The notes: generated by a model from the sequence alone, not told the origin. A DNA stretch of 64,000 nucleotides from Lachnospiraceae bacterium AM93-12TA (GCA_027698105.1 JAQERH010000012.1:1-64000), one strand, 5' to 3'; counted from the stretch's first letter, positions 43,454-52,721 are shown. Made by a program: numbers and translations.

Positions 43454-43459
43454 CATTTT

Positions 43460-43472
43460 TTATTCAAACTCG
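43460..43472. other. att core copy 1
   Basis: TTATTCAAACTCG. On the minus strand this reads as a GuaA C-terminal end (Val-Glu-Phe-Glu-stop frame), matching the real guaA end at 59913-59925 except for two bases. It marks an old guaA-proximal junction. Confidence 0.72.
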
Positions 43473-43572
43473 ACAATTACTAATCAATTTTGTTTAGAGA
43501 TTATTCTCTGTCGTGTTTACAGTTCTTTTGATTATTTGATTTATCCATATTATCCTGCCTATACAGGCTAAT

Positions 43573-43602
43573 GTTATCATTTTGTTATCGGTGTTGATAA
43601 CA
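43573..43602. repeat. arm-type repeats beside att copy 1
   Basis: GTTATCATTTTGTTATC with an inverted TGATAAC just after it, 101 bases right of the core. Nearly the same motif stands at 47648-47665 and 59837-59854, as expected for integrase arm sites. Confidence 0.65.
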
Positions 43603-43706
43603 CTTGCTCTGTAACTGTGGATAATAGCACTATATTCTATTTCAGATCATAAGCGATTTTGCTTAAAAAATCAATCCCTATTCAAATTCATACCATTCCT
43701 TAAATC

Positions 43707-44354
43707 TCAGTCTTTGAGAAAAATACGATTTTTTTTATATTCAATCATGCCATCTTTCTGCATTTTAGAAAGCTCGTTGCACATAGTACTGCGGTCAACA
43801 TTCAAGTAATCTGCTAATTGCTGGCGGTTATATGGAATCAGAAAAGAATTGCTTCCGGCATGTTTTGCGCATTCTGAAAAATAAGACATCAATCGGCCTC
43901 GTATAGATTTGGAACTGGTGTGCAAAATCCTTTGTGAAAGTTGCAGACTTTTATGAGCACAGACAGTCAGTAGATTTCGTGCAAGGTTTGTATGAAAAGG
44001 GCAGGCGTTTGTGCAGGTAGTCAGAACACGTCCCACATTCATAAACAACACAGAGGTATCTTCCACGGCAGACACTGTAACCAGCATCGGCTGTCCCGGA
44101 ATACAGGCATATACCTCAGCAAATACAGAACCAGGTGCAACACTTCCTAAAATGCTGGTATTCCCCCAAATATCGTTACAAGATATCATTGCCATGCCTG
44201 ACAGTACAATGCCGATATTCTCTATAATACTCCCTTCTGAAAGAATTACTTCTCCTTTTTTATAATTGCGTTTTACACTATTCAAACAGCTTAAAAGCGA
44301 GAAGATGTCATCTTCTTCTAACCCACGGAATAACTGCATATCGGATAATTTCAT
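43707..44354 (-). CDS. Crp/Fnr family regulator, HcpR-like (215 aa)
   Basis: Cyclic-nucleotide-binding-type sensor domain (about 10-125) followed by a Crp-type HTH (YNRQQLADYLNVDRSTMCNELSKMQKDGMIEYKKNRIFL). Position beside hydroxylamine reductase fits HcpR-type regulators that respond to nitrosative stress. Two Cys in CTNACPFH (about 111-118) might hold a cofactor; the N-terminal Fnr-type Cys cluster is absent. It is divergent from the Fd-cupin-Fd-hcp genes, with a GTTGTTATAACAAC palindrome between, its probable target. The ribosome site is weak (AAGGG). Confidence 0.85.
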   Translation of the reverse strand: MKLSDMQLFRGLEEDDIFSLLSCLNSVKRNYKKGEVILSEGSIIENIGIVLSGMAMISCNDIWGNTSILGSVAPGSVFAEVYACIPGQPMLVTVSAVEDTSVLFMNVGRVLTTCTNACPFHTNLARNLLTVCAHKSLQLSQRILHTSSKSIRGRLMSYFSECAKHAGSNSFLIPYNRQQLADYLNVDRSTMCNELSKMQKDGMIEYKKNRIFLKD

Positions 44355-44368
44355 ATTTTTACCCTTTC

Positions 44369-44410
44369 GTTGTTATAACAACAGATTTTTATTTTTAATT
44401 ATAATATACT
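44369..44410 (+). promoter_or_regulatory. Crp/Fnr-type operator and promoter of the hcp cluster
   Basis: Perfect 14-base palindrome GTTGTTATAACAAC (44369-44382). A TATACT -10 box lies at 44405-44410 without a good -35 box. If transcription starts near 44417, the palindrome is centred at about -41.5, the class II activator position for Crp/Fnr proteins. Confidence 0.7.
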
Positions 44411-44444
44411 ATGCCCAGAAAGACAAGAGAAAGGATGGTATAAA

Positions 44445-45155
44445 ATGATTCGAAGAATTATCCAAATAGATGAAGAAAAATGTAACGGATGTGGTGCGTG
44501 TGCCGAAGCTTGTCACGAGGGTGCAATCGGCATGGTAAACGGCAAAGCAACACTTCTGCGAGATGATTATTGTGATGGTTTGGGAGATTGTCTGCCAACC
44601 TGCCCGACAGGTGCAATTTCCTTTGTGGAGAGAGAAGCTACCGCCTATGATGAAAAAGCTGTGCAGGAAAATATGAGGAAAAAAGCGAAAAGCAATCATG
44701 CCGCTGTTCCCCATACAGGCTGCCCCGGCAGTCGAATGCAGCGTATTCAACATTCACAAGAAACAACTCCTTCTGCCCGGGTACAGACAGAATCACAGTT
44801 GGGACAATGGCCATGCCAAATCAAACTGGTACCGACTAATGCACCATATTTTGACGGCGCAAAATTGTTAATTGCAGCGGATTGCAGTGCATACGCCTAT
44901 GCCAGAATGCACGAGGATTTCATGCGTGGGAAAATTACGATTATCGGCTGTCCAAAGCTTGACAGCATAGACTACAGCGAAAAGCTGACGCAGATCATTC
45001 AAAACAACAACATTCAAAGTGTGACGGTTGTACGCATGGAAGTTCCCTGCTGCGGCGGACTGGAATTAGCTGCCAAAAAAGCGTTGCAGGCAAGCGGAAA
45101 ATTCATTCCTTGGCAGATTGTTACGATTTCGTTGGGTGGTAAAATTTTGGAATAA
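44445..45155 (+). CDS. 4Fe-4S ferredoxin-type protein with C-terminal Cys domain (236 aa)
   Basis: N-terminal two-cluster ferredoxin domain (CNGCGACAEAC at about 14-24, then CDGLGDCLPTCPTG). A linker follows and then a domain of about 100 residues with conserved DCSAYAYARMHEDFM, IGCPKLDS and VPCCGGLELA, a set seen in Fe-S proteins next to hcp genes in Clostridia. It probably delivers electrons to hydroxylamine reductase. First gene of the plus-strand hcp group; AAAGGA precedes the ATG. Exact biochemical role is unknown. Confidence 0.82.
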   Translation: MIRRIIQIDEEKCNGCGACAEACHEGAIGMVNGKATLLRDDYCDGLGDCLPTCPTGAISFVEREATAYDEKAVQENMRKKAKSNHAAVPHTGCPGSRMQRIQHSQETTPSARVQTESQLGQWPCQIKLVPTNAPYFDGAKLLIAADCSAYAYARMHEDFMRGKITIIGCPKLDSIDYSEKLTQIIQNNNIQSVTVVRMEVPCCGGLELAAKKALQASGKFIPWQIVTISLGGKILE

Positions 45156-45168
45156 AAGGAGAGATACT

Positions 45169-45501
45169 ATGAGTAAAAAAATGAAAAACATTGCTCAATC
45201 AGAAGTACTGACGCTGAGAGAACAAATTTCTTATCAGGAGGGGCAGGTTGTCAGCAAAACTTTGACACAAAACCAGGCAGTAAGTATTACCCTGTTCTCA
45301 TTCGCAAAGGGCGAAGAGATCAGCACCCATGAATCGGGTGGGGACGCCTTCGTCACCTGCTTGGATGGTATCGGAAAAATCACGATTGATGGCGTTGAAT
45401 ATCTGCTGCACGAAGGAGAATCTATTGTCATGCCAGCAGGCCATCCCCATGCGGTATATGGGCAGGAAGCGTTCAAGATGCTTTTAGTAGTTGTATTTTA
45501 A
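45169..45501 (+). CDS. cupin domain protein (110 aa)
   Basis: Single-domain cupin. The first motif includes STHESGGDAFVTCLDGIGKITIDG and the second SIVMPAGHPHAVYG, giving His residues for a metal site. The frame is open to 45118, but the ATG at 45169 has AAGGAGAG and avoids overlap with the upstream gene. Cupins of this type are common beside hcp and may bind metal or a small reactive molecule; no reaction can be assigned. Sits 13 bases after the ferredoxin-type gene. Confidence 0.85.
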   Translation: MSKKMKNIAQSEVLTLREQISYQEGQVVSKTLTQNQAVSITLFSFAKGEEISTHESGGDAFVTCLDGIGKITIDGVEYLLHEGESIVMPAGHPHAVYGQEAFKMLLVVVF

Positions 45502-45534
45502 TCAAACGTAAAATTGACAAAAGAAGGTGATTTT

Positions 45535-45726
45535 ATGAAAGCAACAAAAGTAGATAAGGATCTCTGCATTGGCTGTGGGCTTTGCTGTGGGATCTGCGGC
45601 GAAGTTTTCCGTATGAACGAGCAGGGAAAGGCGGAAGCGTATCAACGAGCAAACGCTGAAAATCAAGGTGCTGTACAGGAGGCCATCGACTCGTGTCCTG
45701 TGTCTGCAATCGCCTGGGAAGATTAA
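45535..45726 (+). CDS. small ferredoxin (63 aa)
   Basis: Short ferredoxin with CIGCGLCCGICGEVF (about 10-24) and a second Cys-Pro near the C-terminus (DSCPVSAIAWED). The spacing CxxCxxCxxxC...CP fits a single 4Fe-4S cluster, with an extra Cys in the first motif. The ATG at 45535 has AAGGTGA upstream; the frame start at 45514 is less likely. Third gene of the hcp cluster, likely an electron donor. Confidence 0.87.
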   Translation: MKATKVDKDLCIGCGLCCGICGEVFRMNEQGKAEAYQRANAENQGAVQEAIDSCPVSAIAWED

Positions 45727-45805
45727 TTCAAACGCGTCTATATGCTTTTTTGATTGAGAAGAAACCACATTATTTCAAATTTTAATAGTTTTTAGGAGGC
45801 ATATT

Positions 45806-47446
45806 ATGGAACAAAAAATGTTTTGCTATCAGTGTCAGGAAACCGCCGGGTGCAAGGGTTGCACCATGTCCGGCGTATGCGGAAAGAAACCTGATGTAGC
45901 GGCCATGCAGGATCTGTTGGTCTATGTCACAAAAGGAATTTCGGCTATTACGACTGCATTGCGTCAGGAAGGTAAACAGGTCTCTGCAAAAATCAATCAC
46001 TTGATTACTCTGAATCTGTTCACTACCATTACCAACGCAAATTTTGATAAAGAGAGCATTGAATCAAGAATCCGTGCCACACTGACCGAAAAGGAAGTTC
46101 TGCTAAAGCAAGTTACCAATCTGACTGTTCTGCCTGAAGCCGCAAAATGGAACGGAGCTGAAAACTGGGAAGAAAAAGCCAGAACTGTCGGTGTTCTTTC
46201 TACCGAAAACGAGGATATTCGCTCTCTGCGCGAGTTAATCACCTACGGTTTGAAGGGACTTTCCGCTTACTCGAAGCACGCAAATGTGTTGTTGGAGGAC
46301 AACGATGAAGTTGACGCATTTCTTCAGAAAGCACTGGCTGCCACGCTGAATGATAACCTTAGTGTAGAAGATCTGATTGCTCTAACAATGGAAACAGGAA
46401 AATACGGAGTATCCGGTATGGCAATGCTGGATAAGGCTAACACAGACAGCTATGGAACCCCCGAAATTACAAAGGTAAATATCGGTGTCAGAAAGAACCC
46501 CGGCATTCTGGTATCTGGCCACGACCTGCGCGATTTGGAAATGCTGTTAGAGCAGACACAGGGAACTGGAGTGGATGTGTATACACATTCCGAGATGCTG
46601 CCGGCTCATTATTATCCCGCTTTCAAAAAATATCCTAACTTTGTTGGTAATTATGGGAATGCTTGGTGGAAACAAAAAGAAGAATTTGAATCCTTTAACG
46701 GGCCTATTCTAATAACAACCAACTGCATTGTTCCTCCTAAGGATAGTTACAAAAACAGACTTTACACTACCGGTGCTGCGGGATATCCGGGATGTACACA
46801 TATTCCGGGAGAAATTGGCGAACAAAAAAATTTTTCTGCGATTATTGAGCATGCAAAAAAATGTGTCGCTCCGAGTGAAATCGAAACCGGTGAAATCATC
46901 GGCGGATTTGCCCATGCGCAGGTTCTGGCTTTGGCAGATAAAGTTGTAGAAGCTGTAAAAAGCGGTGCAATCAAAAAGTTTGTAGTTATGGCGGGCTGTG
47001 ATGGTCGAGCAAAGAGCCGCGACTACTATACAGAATTTGCTAAGGCTCTACCAAAGGATGCTGTCATCCTTACTGCCGGTTGTGCAAAATATAAATATAA
47101 CAAGTTGTCTTTAGGCGATATTAATGGCATCCCACGTATTCTGGATGCAGGTCAATGCAATGATTCCTATTCCCTTGCTGTTATCGCTTTGAAACTCAAA
47201 GAGGTCTTTGGACTTGACGATATTAACGATCTGCCAATTATCTATAATATCGCATGGTACGAGCAAAAAGCTGTTATCGTTCTTCTGGCTCTTTTATATC
47301 TTGGCGTGAAGAATATCCACCTGGGTCCTACACTTCCAGCATTTCTCAGCCCGAATGTTGCAAAGGTCTTGGTCGAGAACTTCGGCATTACAGGAATTGG
47401 CACCGTGGAAGATGATATGGAGAAGTTTTTCAGTATTAACGCATAA
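45806..47446 (+). CDS. hcp: hydroxylamine reductase, hybrid-cluster protein (546 aa)
   Basis: Hybrid-cluster protein, which reduces hydroxylamine and in bacteria acts as a nitric oxide reductase or nitrosylase. The N-terminal Cys set [13 protein letters not shown]...C (Cys7, 10, 19, 25) binds the cubane cluster. Hybrid-cluster ligands are visible in [17 protein letters not shown] (His/Glu), TTNCIVPP (Cys), [11 protein letters not shown] (Cys), and [10 protein letters not shown] plus [10 protein letters not shown] (Cys). Full length for the family, with AGGAGG before the ATG. Last gene of the cluster; ends at a terminator beside the second att core. Confidence 0.96.
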   Translation: MEQKMFCYQCQETAGCKGCTMSGVCGKKPDVAAMQDLLVYVTKGISAITTALRQEGKQVSAKINHLITLNLFTTITNANFDKESIESRIRATLTEKEVLLKQVTNLTVLPEAAKWNGAENWEEKARTVGVLSTENEDIRSLRELITYGLKGLSAYSKHANVLLEDNDEVDAFLQKALAATLNDNLSVEDLIALTMETGKYGVSGMAMLDKANTDSYGTPEITKVNIGVRKNPGILVSGHDLRDLEMLLEQTQGTGVDVYTHSEMLPAHYYPAFKKYPNFVGNYGNAWWKQKEEFESFNGPILITTNCIVPPKDSYKNRLYTTGAAGYPGCTHIPGEIGEQKNFSAIIEHAKKCVAPSEIETGEIIGGFAHAQVLALADKVVEAVKSGAIKKFVVMAGCDGRAKSRDYYTEFAKALPKDAVILTAGCAKYKYNKLSLGDINGIPRILDAGQCNDSYSLAVIALKLKEVFGLDDINDLPIIYNIAWYEQKAVIVLLALLYLGVKNIHLGPTLPAFLSPNVAKVLVENFGITGIGTVEDDMEKFFSINA

Positions 47447-47486
47447 ATAATACTCCGTCAAAAAATAGATCCAACAGGCATAAAGA

Positions 47487-47523
47487 AACCTCGGAAACCC
47501 TTGTAAAATGGGCATCCGAGGTT
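47487..47523 (+). terminator. hcp terminator at second att junction
   Basis: Stem AACCTCGG..ACCC / GGG..CCGAGGTT followed by TTCTGTCTG. On the minus strand it again stands just after a guaA-like 3' end, like the hairpin at 43415-43453. Confidence 0.75.
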
Positions 47524-47532
47524 TTCTGTCTG

Positions 47533-47545
47533 TTATTCAAACTCG
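47533..47545. other. att core copy 2
   Basis: TTATTCAAACTCG, identical to copy 1 over 13 bases and differing in two bases from the guaA end at 59913. The 73 bases 47473-47545 align with 43401-43472. It separates the hcp segment from the right-hand mobile element. Confidence 0.75.
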
Positions 47546-47647
47546 CAAATAAATCCTTGTCACTATACATTTTTGTATCGGCATTATGGTTCTATTTGGT
47601 TTTGTATGTGTTCCACTGTCCTAAGTCTATAGACTGTACTGAACGGT

Positions 47648-47681
47648 GTTATCAATTTGTTATCAATGGGATGTTATCATT
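47648..47681. repeat. arm-type repeats beside att copy 2
   Basis: GTTATCAATTTGTTATCA plus a third GTTATCA shortly after, starting 103 bases right of the core, almost the same spacing as at copy 1. Confidence 0.65.
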
Positions 47682-47686
47682 CCAAC

Positions 47687-50600
47687 CTAAATAGTGTCAT
47701 CTTTTCTTGACCAGTTATCTATAGAGTATAGAGCATAATTTTGTGTGAGTATTTTATTTACAAATTCCTGAGTATCTATCTTTGCCCACATTTTCTCAAT
47801 TAATTCATTACTAACTCGCACAAACCTTTCCTCTAACAATTGTTTGAACATATTCGTTGTATTTACGTCCTGCTTATAGGCCACTTCCAACACTCTACTG
47901 TCAAATACATATGATAAAAATACCTCCAATAAAATTTTATTTTCTTCTGTATTTTCACTCTGAAAAGCTTCAATCACCTTTTTTAAATAATCACATAATT
48001 CTGTGTTACTTTGTATATATATTCCGCCAAAAGTTTTTACTCCTATTTCTTCTTTTAAGCCCGAGATAGATACACTTTTTTTAGGAATATACAATGTTTT
48101 TGCTATTAGCCCCCTATTTCTCAAATCAAATTCATACCATAAGTCACTTTTAAAAGAATAGGTAACATGAATTCTCCGTTCTTTATGTGCAACTTCAATC
48201 TTGCTAACTTCTTTATTTCTAAGTGCATACTGATGCAGCAAGTTACTCATATCTATGTTGCATATAACATTTTTAACTCCCTCTAAAAAATTATCCTCAC
48301 ACACAACACTTATAAGGCTATTCAAAGTCGCATTACTTCTGACTTCCTTCAGCAGATATTCGCCTGCTCTTGTCATTTCACATTCAAAAATATTTATCTC
48401 TTCTAATCCGGCAACTTCTTCAGCAGAAACCACTCGCCTTATACCTTCATTTTCTAATGCTAAACACTTTAAATGTGCTAACCTATGAATCAATACATCT
48501 TCATCTATTGGTTCTACACGATTATTACTATATTCATCATAAATCAAAGGACGCATCAAATATCTTCCTTCTGACATCGCCCATGATTGTGCATAATCTT
48601 GTGCCTCCAATCTATCCATCTGTTCTTGTACATATTCTTTATATACATCATATATATCAGATAAAATCTCATTATTTGCATCTAATTCAATCGCAGATCT
48701 CGCCACGTTCGTTTGATACTTACTATTTTTTATATTTGCAATTGCCAATATTGATGTGTTTCTATATCCAGGCGTAGAAAATTCAACTCGTATCCCCTCA
48801 ACACAAGTTCCAATAGGTAACATTGTTTTTCTTTGAACACGCCTACTGTCAGCACTCATCAAACACCAATCTGACATATATTTCAAATGTCTTACCGCAT
48901 AAGCCACTGTCACATTTCCATGTTCTTTTTCATACACATCATATTTTTCCCCATCAACATCATGGCCTGTTTCATTTAAATATTTTACTAATATCTCTTT
49001 TAACGAGTCATAACCAATTCTAATACTATCGCCATTATCAATAGATAAGTATACCGGGATTTCTGGAATTACAATCCACTTTCGTAAGTCATTTTCTATT
49101 TTCGTCATATCAACATCGCTTCTGACATACAACTTCACCATTGTCCCATGCTGTTTGATTCGTGTATCCAGCTCATTTTTATCCAATTTTCGCAACAAAT
49201 AACTGCCATTTACTTTACGCAAATTGATACTATTTGCTTCCTCTTGTTCATCCGAACTTGTCACTATATCAATATCATTTGCCACCATAAAACAGGTTAA
49301 AATTCCAATACCAAAATGACTTATAGATGTAAAATTAGGAAACTGTTTTTTTACTGTCTCATCTCTATACTTTGACGCACCAACCTTTAATAGATAATTT
49401 TCAACATCTTGTATGGACATACCAGTTCCATTATCCCAGAAACTCAATTGTCGTTTTTGACTATCCCATTCAACCCAAACCTGTCCCTGAGCATAACTCC
49501 TACCATTCTTTTTTTCATATTCTGCCTGTAATCTAACTGCATCTATTCCATTTTGAACCAATTCTCTAACTACTACAGAAGAATCATTATATAAAGTATG
49601 TCCAACTAATAATTGTAAAATATTATCTTGAGCAATAGTAAATTGGAGTTTTTTCTTTTCAAATCCATTAACCTCAATTTGAGATTCATCAATTTCCCTC
49701 CAAGGAAATTCATATCCTACTGCACCTTCTCTTTTTTGAGCTTTTTCAACTATTTCACAACATTTTGCTAATTCTTTACGTGTATATTGTATATATGATG
49801 ATAATCCAAAAAACGCATCTGCAGTCTCTGCTCCATCAAAGTAGGCCGTTATTTCTATAGTATCTTTCTGCTTACTATCATCTACGGCACCATCTTCATT
49901 TCTTTGATCTTTAGGTCCGACTGCTCTAACAGCCATTTGTTTTTCCCATTCGAGAACACTTATTGGATTACTTACATTAATCAGTCTTCTTGCAACAGAC
50001 GGAGTTCTATCTCTGGTTATGTGCAACAGATCTGCAATGCGTAAAATAATAGCAATATAATTAAGATTTACTTTTTCATTTTCCGTATTTCCATACATCT
50101 TTTTTACTTTATACTTCGTAAAATCATCTATGTCATCTTTATGATGACTTTCACATATCATAGCTAAATCTGCTTTAAACATACTATCTAAGTTTTTTAA
50201 TATATCATCAATTTCCTTACATACCGTTCCGGCTTCACCTAAATTCTTACTACTTTTCCCTTCAATCCATTGACGAATCCGTGCGGCATGAATCTCACGC
50301 ACGAATTCTTGATATAAAAAAGAATCCCCCCGTTCCTTAGCGCACTCTCCATATTCCGATTCCTGTGTATCATTCAATACACTTTCTTTATATTCTCTAA
50401 ATGCAGTCTCATATCTATGTTCAAATTCATCTTTTGTAACCACCATACCCAAATCATGAAAGTAAATAGCAAGGGTAAGCATAAGCCATTCTGCATATGT
50501 CATTTTTTCTTTCGTGTGCTCCGGAATTAACCATTCCACAATTTTTAACATTTCATCAATATGAGCTATACTATGCACTGTATATTCTTCGAATATTCCA

Positions 50601-50728
50601 CCTTTTCCAATGAATCCCAGCATAACTTCTACTCTATCTCTAATGTGTAATAACTTTATACCTCGACAAAATGACAGTTTTTCTGCTTTTTCAGCTTGTA
50701 TTTCTGCATAATTAACAAACTCATCCAT
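47687..50728 (-). CDS. HD-domain plus Hsp90-like GHKL ATPase protein (1013 aa)
   Basis: Two enzymatic modules in one chain. Residues about 45-240 form an HD-type phosphohydrolase fold with His52/His56, HD 91-92 (IYFHDLGM), HH 195-196 (ESHHKDD) and Asp233 (RIADLLHIT). Residues about 360-560 form a Bergerat-fold GHKL ATPase: RELVQNGIDAVR (Glu389, Asn393), DNGTGMS (432-438), GIGILTCFMVA (473 on) and an HGTMVKL motif. The C-terminal 450 residues are unassigned. It is read 57 bases after a PmeII-like nuclease gene with no terminator between, so it is probably an accessory of the restriction system. The ATG at 50728 (AGAGG, 8 bases) is preferred over 50770. Strongly AT-rich. GHKL ATPases linked to restriction-modification are known (MORC-related families); this HD-GHKL fusion I do not recognise by name. 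Confidence 0.78.
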   Translation of the reverse strand: MDEFVNYAEIQAEKAEKLSFCRGIKLLHIRDRVEVMLGFIGKGGIFEEYTVHSIAHIDEMLKIVEWLIPEHTKEKMTYAEWLMLTLAIYFHDLGMVVTKDEFEHRYETAFREYKESVLNDTQESEYGECAKERGDSFLYQEFVREIHAARIRQWIEGKSSKNLGEAGTVCKEIDDILKNLDSMFKADLAMICESHHKDDIDDFTKYKVKKMYGNTENEKVNLNYIAIILRIADLLHITRDRTPSVARRLINVSNPISVLEWEKQMAVRAVGPKDQRNEDGAVDDSKQKDTIEITAYFDGAETADAFFGLSSYIQYTRKELAKCCEIVEKAQKREGAVGYEFPWREIDESQIEVNGFEKKKLQFTIAQDNILQLLVGHTLYNDSSVVVRELVQNGIDAVRLQAEYEKKNGRSYAQGQVWVEWDSQKRQLSFWDNGTGMSIQDVENYLLKVGASKYRDETVKKQFPNFTSISHFGIGILTCFMVANDIDIVTSSDEQEEANSINLRKVNGSYLLRKLDKNELDTRIKQHGTMVKLYVRSDVDMTKIENDLRKWIVIPEIPVYLSIDNGDSIRIGYDSLKEILVKYLNETGHDVDGEKYDVYEKEHGNVTVAYAVRHLKYMSDWCLMSADSRRVQRKTMLPIGTCVEGIRVEFSTPGYRNTSILAIANIKNSKYQTNVARSAIELDANNEILSDIYDVYKEYVQEQMDRLEAQDYAQSWAMSEGRYLMRPLIYDEYSNNRVEPIDEDVLIHRLAHLKCLALENEGIRRVVSAEEVAGLEEINIFECEMTRAGEYLLKEVRSNATLNSLISVVCEDNFLEGVKNVICNIDMSNLLHQYALRNKEVSKIEVAHKERRIHVTYSFKSDLWYEFDLRNRGLIAKTLYIPKKSVSISGLKEEIGVKTFGGIYIQSNTELCDYLKKVIEAFQSENTEENKILLEVFLSYVFDSRVLEVAYKQDVNTTNMFKQLLEERFVRVSNELIEKMWAKIDTQEFVNKILTQNYALYSIDNWSRKDDTI

Positions 50729-50785
50729 ATAATTATCCTCTTTCCGTACACCATTATAAACAGCACACAATATTGCTATTTAAAG

Positions 50786-51526
50786 TCAATCTCCCGAATT
50801 AAACTCCACCAGTTTCTCCCAGTCAATACTTCCATCTTCCTTACAGAAACTGTTGGAAAATTCTCTAACCAGTCTATTCGCTGCCTTGTTGTAGCTTTCC
50901 TTATAGTCTGCTACATACTGTTCTGGCATCGTTCCCATATATCCAATAATCTTTATGTAAAATTCCTCGTCACCTGTCAACTCAGCCCAGAATCGTTTTC
51001 CAGCCAATTCCTGATACATTTTCGGTTTTCCTCTGCCAGAATCTTTCTTCTTTCCGTAACAATAACCAATATATGCCTCATATCTTGCTTTTGCCTGTTG
51101 TGCCAGCTTAGAAGCAGCTGTAAAATTCTGCTCCTGACGTTTTTTACTGTCCGCATTGAATACAGAAGGGCCACTTTTGACCGCTATAGCAGAAATCGTA
51201 TTGGTTTCCTTGTTTTGAATCATAATATCAATACCTTCTGCCAATGCCTTATTCCCGCCGCTTGCAGCAATAGCGATCGGTTCAAAGAAACAGTTTCCAA
51301 AAATCGTCTCTTCACTGGAGCTAACAAATGCTGTCAAAACAGAATCCACAATTTCAGCTGCACTTTGCATAGCTTTCGCACGATATAGGTATGGATTTTT
51401 CCGCTTCATTACCTTCTGTATATTCAATCCATCTATTTTCTCGATTAATGTCCCATAAAATGTTTCCAATGCAGATGCAATCGCCTGGATTACTGCCTGT
51501 TCATCATATGAATTATTTAACGGCAT
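50786..51526 (-). CDS. PmeII-family type II restriction endonuclease (246 aa)
   Basis: Resembles the PmeII family of restriction enzymes. A PD-(D/E)xK-type core is visible: EGIDIMI (Glu97, Asp100) followed by AIAVKSGPSVFN (Lys117), then YIGYCYGKK and a C-terminal segment with AGKRFWAELTGDEEFYIKIIGYMG. The start overlaps the end of the methylase gene by 14 bases, the usual methylase-nuclease pairing. Recognition sequence cannot be read from sequence. Confidence 0.82.
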   Translation of the reverse strand: MPLNNSYDEQAVIQAIASALETFYGTLIEKIDGLNIQKVMKRKNPYLYRAKAMQSAAEIVDSVLTAFVSSSEETIFGNCFFEPIAIAASGGNKALAEGIDIMIQNKETNTISAIAVKSGPSVFNADSKKRQEQNFTAASKLAQQAKARYEAYIGYCYGKKKDSGRGKPKMYQELAGKRFWAELTGDEEFYIKIIGYMGTMPEQYVADYKESYNKAANRLVREFSNSFCKEDGSIDWEKLVEFNSGD

Positions 51527-52721
51527 ATAAATTTCCTCCCAATTCTATTGCATTTCTAATTTTGTTATGCACATTCGTCCCTCTAAATCGTTTTGTTTGA
51601 ACCAAAGACGTCTGATCCGCTACGGAAAGAACCGCCTTTCCAATAGCTTCTGCCAATCCCACCGGAACAGCATTCCCAATCTGTCGATATTTAGCAGCTG
51701 TCGTTCCTGTGAATACCCAGTCATCCGGGAACTGCTGGATTCTTGCATATTCCTTCACACTCAACGGTCTATTTTGTGTAGGATGACACATCATTGTTGC
51801 TTTCTGAACAGGAGAGGTAACTACTGTTGGAGAAGGCTGATCGTATGACAATCTTCTATAAAATCCAACTTTTCCGCCTCCGGATTTATATGCGCCTCCC
51901 ATAGCAACAGGAATCATGTCTTCCGGTAAATCTCTCCAATTTCCACCTTCTGGAACCATCTTTAAGAACTTCAGTCGTTCCTCACTAAGAGTTGCGCATT
52001 CACCATGATCAAATTCCAAGTCTTCAATCACACATCTAACAGTTTTCCACTGATACTCCTTATTCTGATGCATCTGAAAATGCGTAGGAATCGGAAGGAA
52101 AATTTCTTCATTGTCACGACTTCCAATCAAAACAAATCTTTCTCGAAATTGTGGAACACCATAATTTACAGCATCCAAAACCCCATATACTGTTTTATAC
52201 CCTAATTTATCAAATTCAGACAAAATTACATCCAACACCGTACCTAATCTCTGATCTGGATCGCTTTCATCCCTTTCAGATAATGGTACATGCTTTAATG
52301 GTGCAGACATAATTCCTTTCACATTCTCCATTACAAAAAACCGAGGACGAATATAATCTATCATACGGATAAAATCCATAAATAAACTTCCTCTTGGATC
52401 GTTTATCCCTAAACGTTTTCCTGCTGTAGAAAAAGGTTGGCAGGGCGGCCCGCCGCAAATCAAAAATGGCTCACCTACGGATAATCCTGTCATTTCTAAC
52501 AGTTGTTGTGGCTGAATCTCCCTAATGTCTCCGCCCAATACCTTATGTCCATTGGCTCTCATAGTATTTACACATGATGCATCAAAATCCTGACCAATTA
52601 CAACATTTAAGCCAGCCTTGCCTAATCCAATATCTAATCCCATAGCCCCGGAAAACAAAGAAATAACATCTCTATTATCAGCAAACCTGCTATAACTATT
52701 CTGTTTTATACTATTATGCAT
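51513..52721 (-). CDS. DNA (cytosine-5) methyltransferase (402 aa)
   Basis: C5-cytosine methylase with motif I (SLFSGAMGLDIG, 21-32), motif IV with catalytic Cys94 (GGPPCQPFS), motif VI ENV (132-134), motif VIII (QFRERFVLIG) and motifs IX-X (RLSYDQPSPTV; QIGNAVPVGLAEAIG). It should protect host DNA from the partner nuclease. Its start codon overlaps the stop of the small XRE gene by one base (TAATG), and its end overlaps the nuclease gene, so the three are translationally coupled. Presence of a Vsr gene nearby fits an m5C methylase. Confidence 0.94.
   Translation of the reverse strand: MHNSIKQNSYSRFADNRDVISLFSGAMGLDIGLGKAGLNVVIGQDFDASCVNTMRANGHKVLGGDIREIQPQQLLEMTGLSVGEPFLICGGPPCQPFSTAGKRLGINDPRGSLFMDFIRMIDYIRPRFFVMENVKGIMSAPLKHVPLSERDESDPDQRLGTVLDVILSEFDKLGYKTVYGVLDAVNYGVPQFRERFVLIGSRDNEEIFLPIPTHFQMHQNKEYQWKTVRCVIEDLEFDHGECATLSEERLKFLKMVPEGGNWRDLPEDMIPVAMGGAYKSGGGKVGFYRRLSYDQPSPTVVTSPVQKATMMCHPTQNRPLSVKEYARIQQFPDDWVFTGTTAAKYRQIGNAVPVGLAEAIGKAVLSVADQTSLVQTKRFRGTNVHNKIRNAIELGGNLYAVK

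Larger units (their letters stand above)
43219..43706. other. att junction and arm-site region, no gene
   Basis: 488 bases without a supported gene. They contain a terminator hairpin (43415-43453), the first guaA-like att core (43460-43472) and integrase arm-type repeats (43573-43600). The part 43401-43472 is a diverged direct repeat of 47473-47545. The remainder is AT-rich with no recognised function. Confidence 0.7.
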
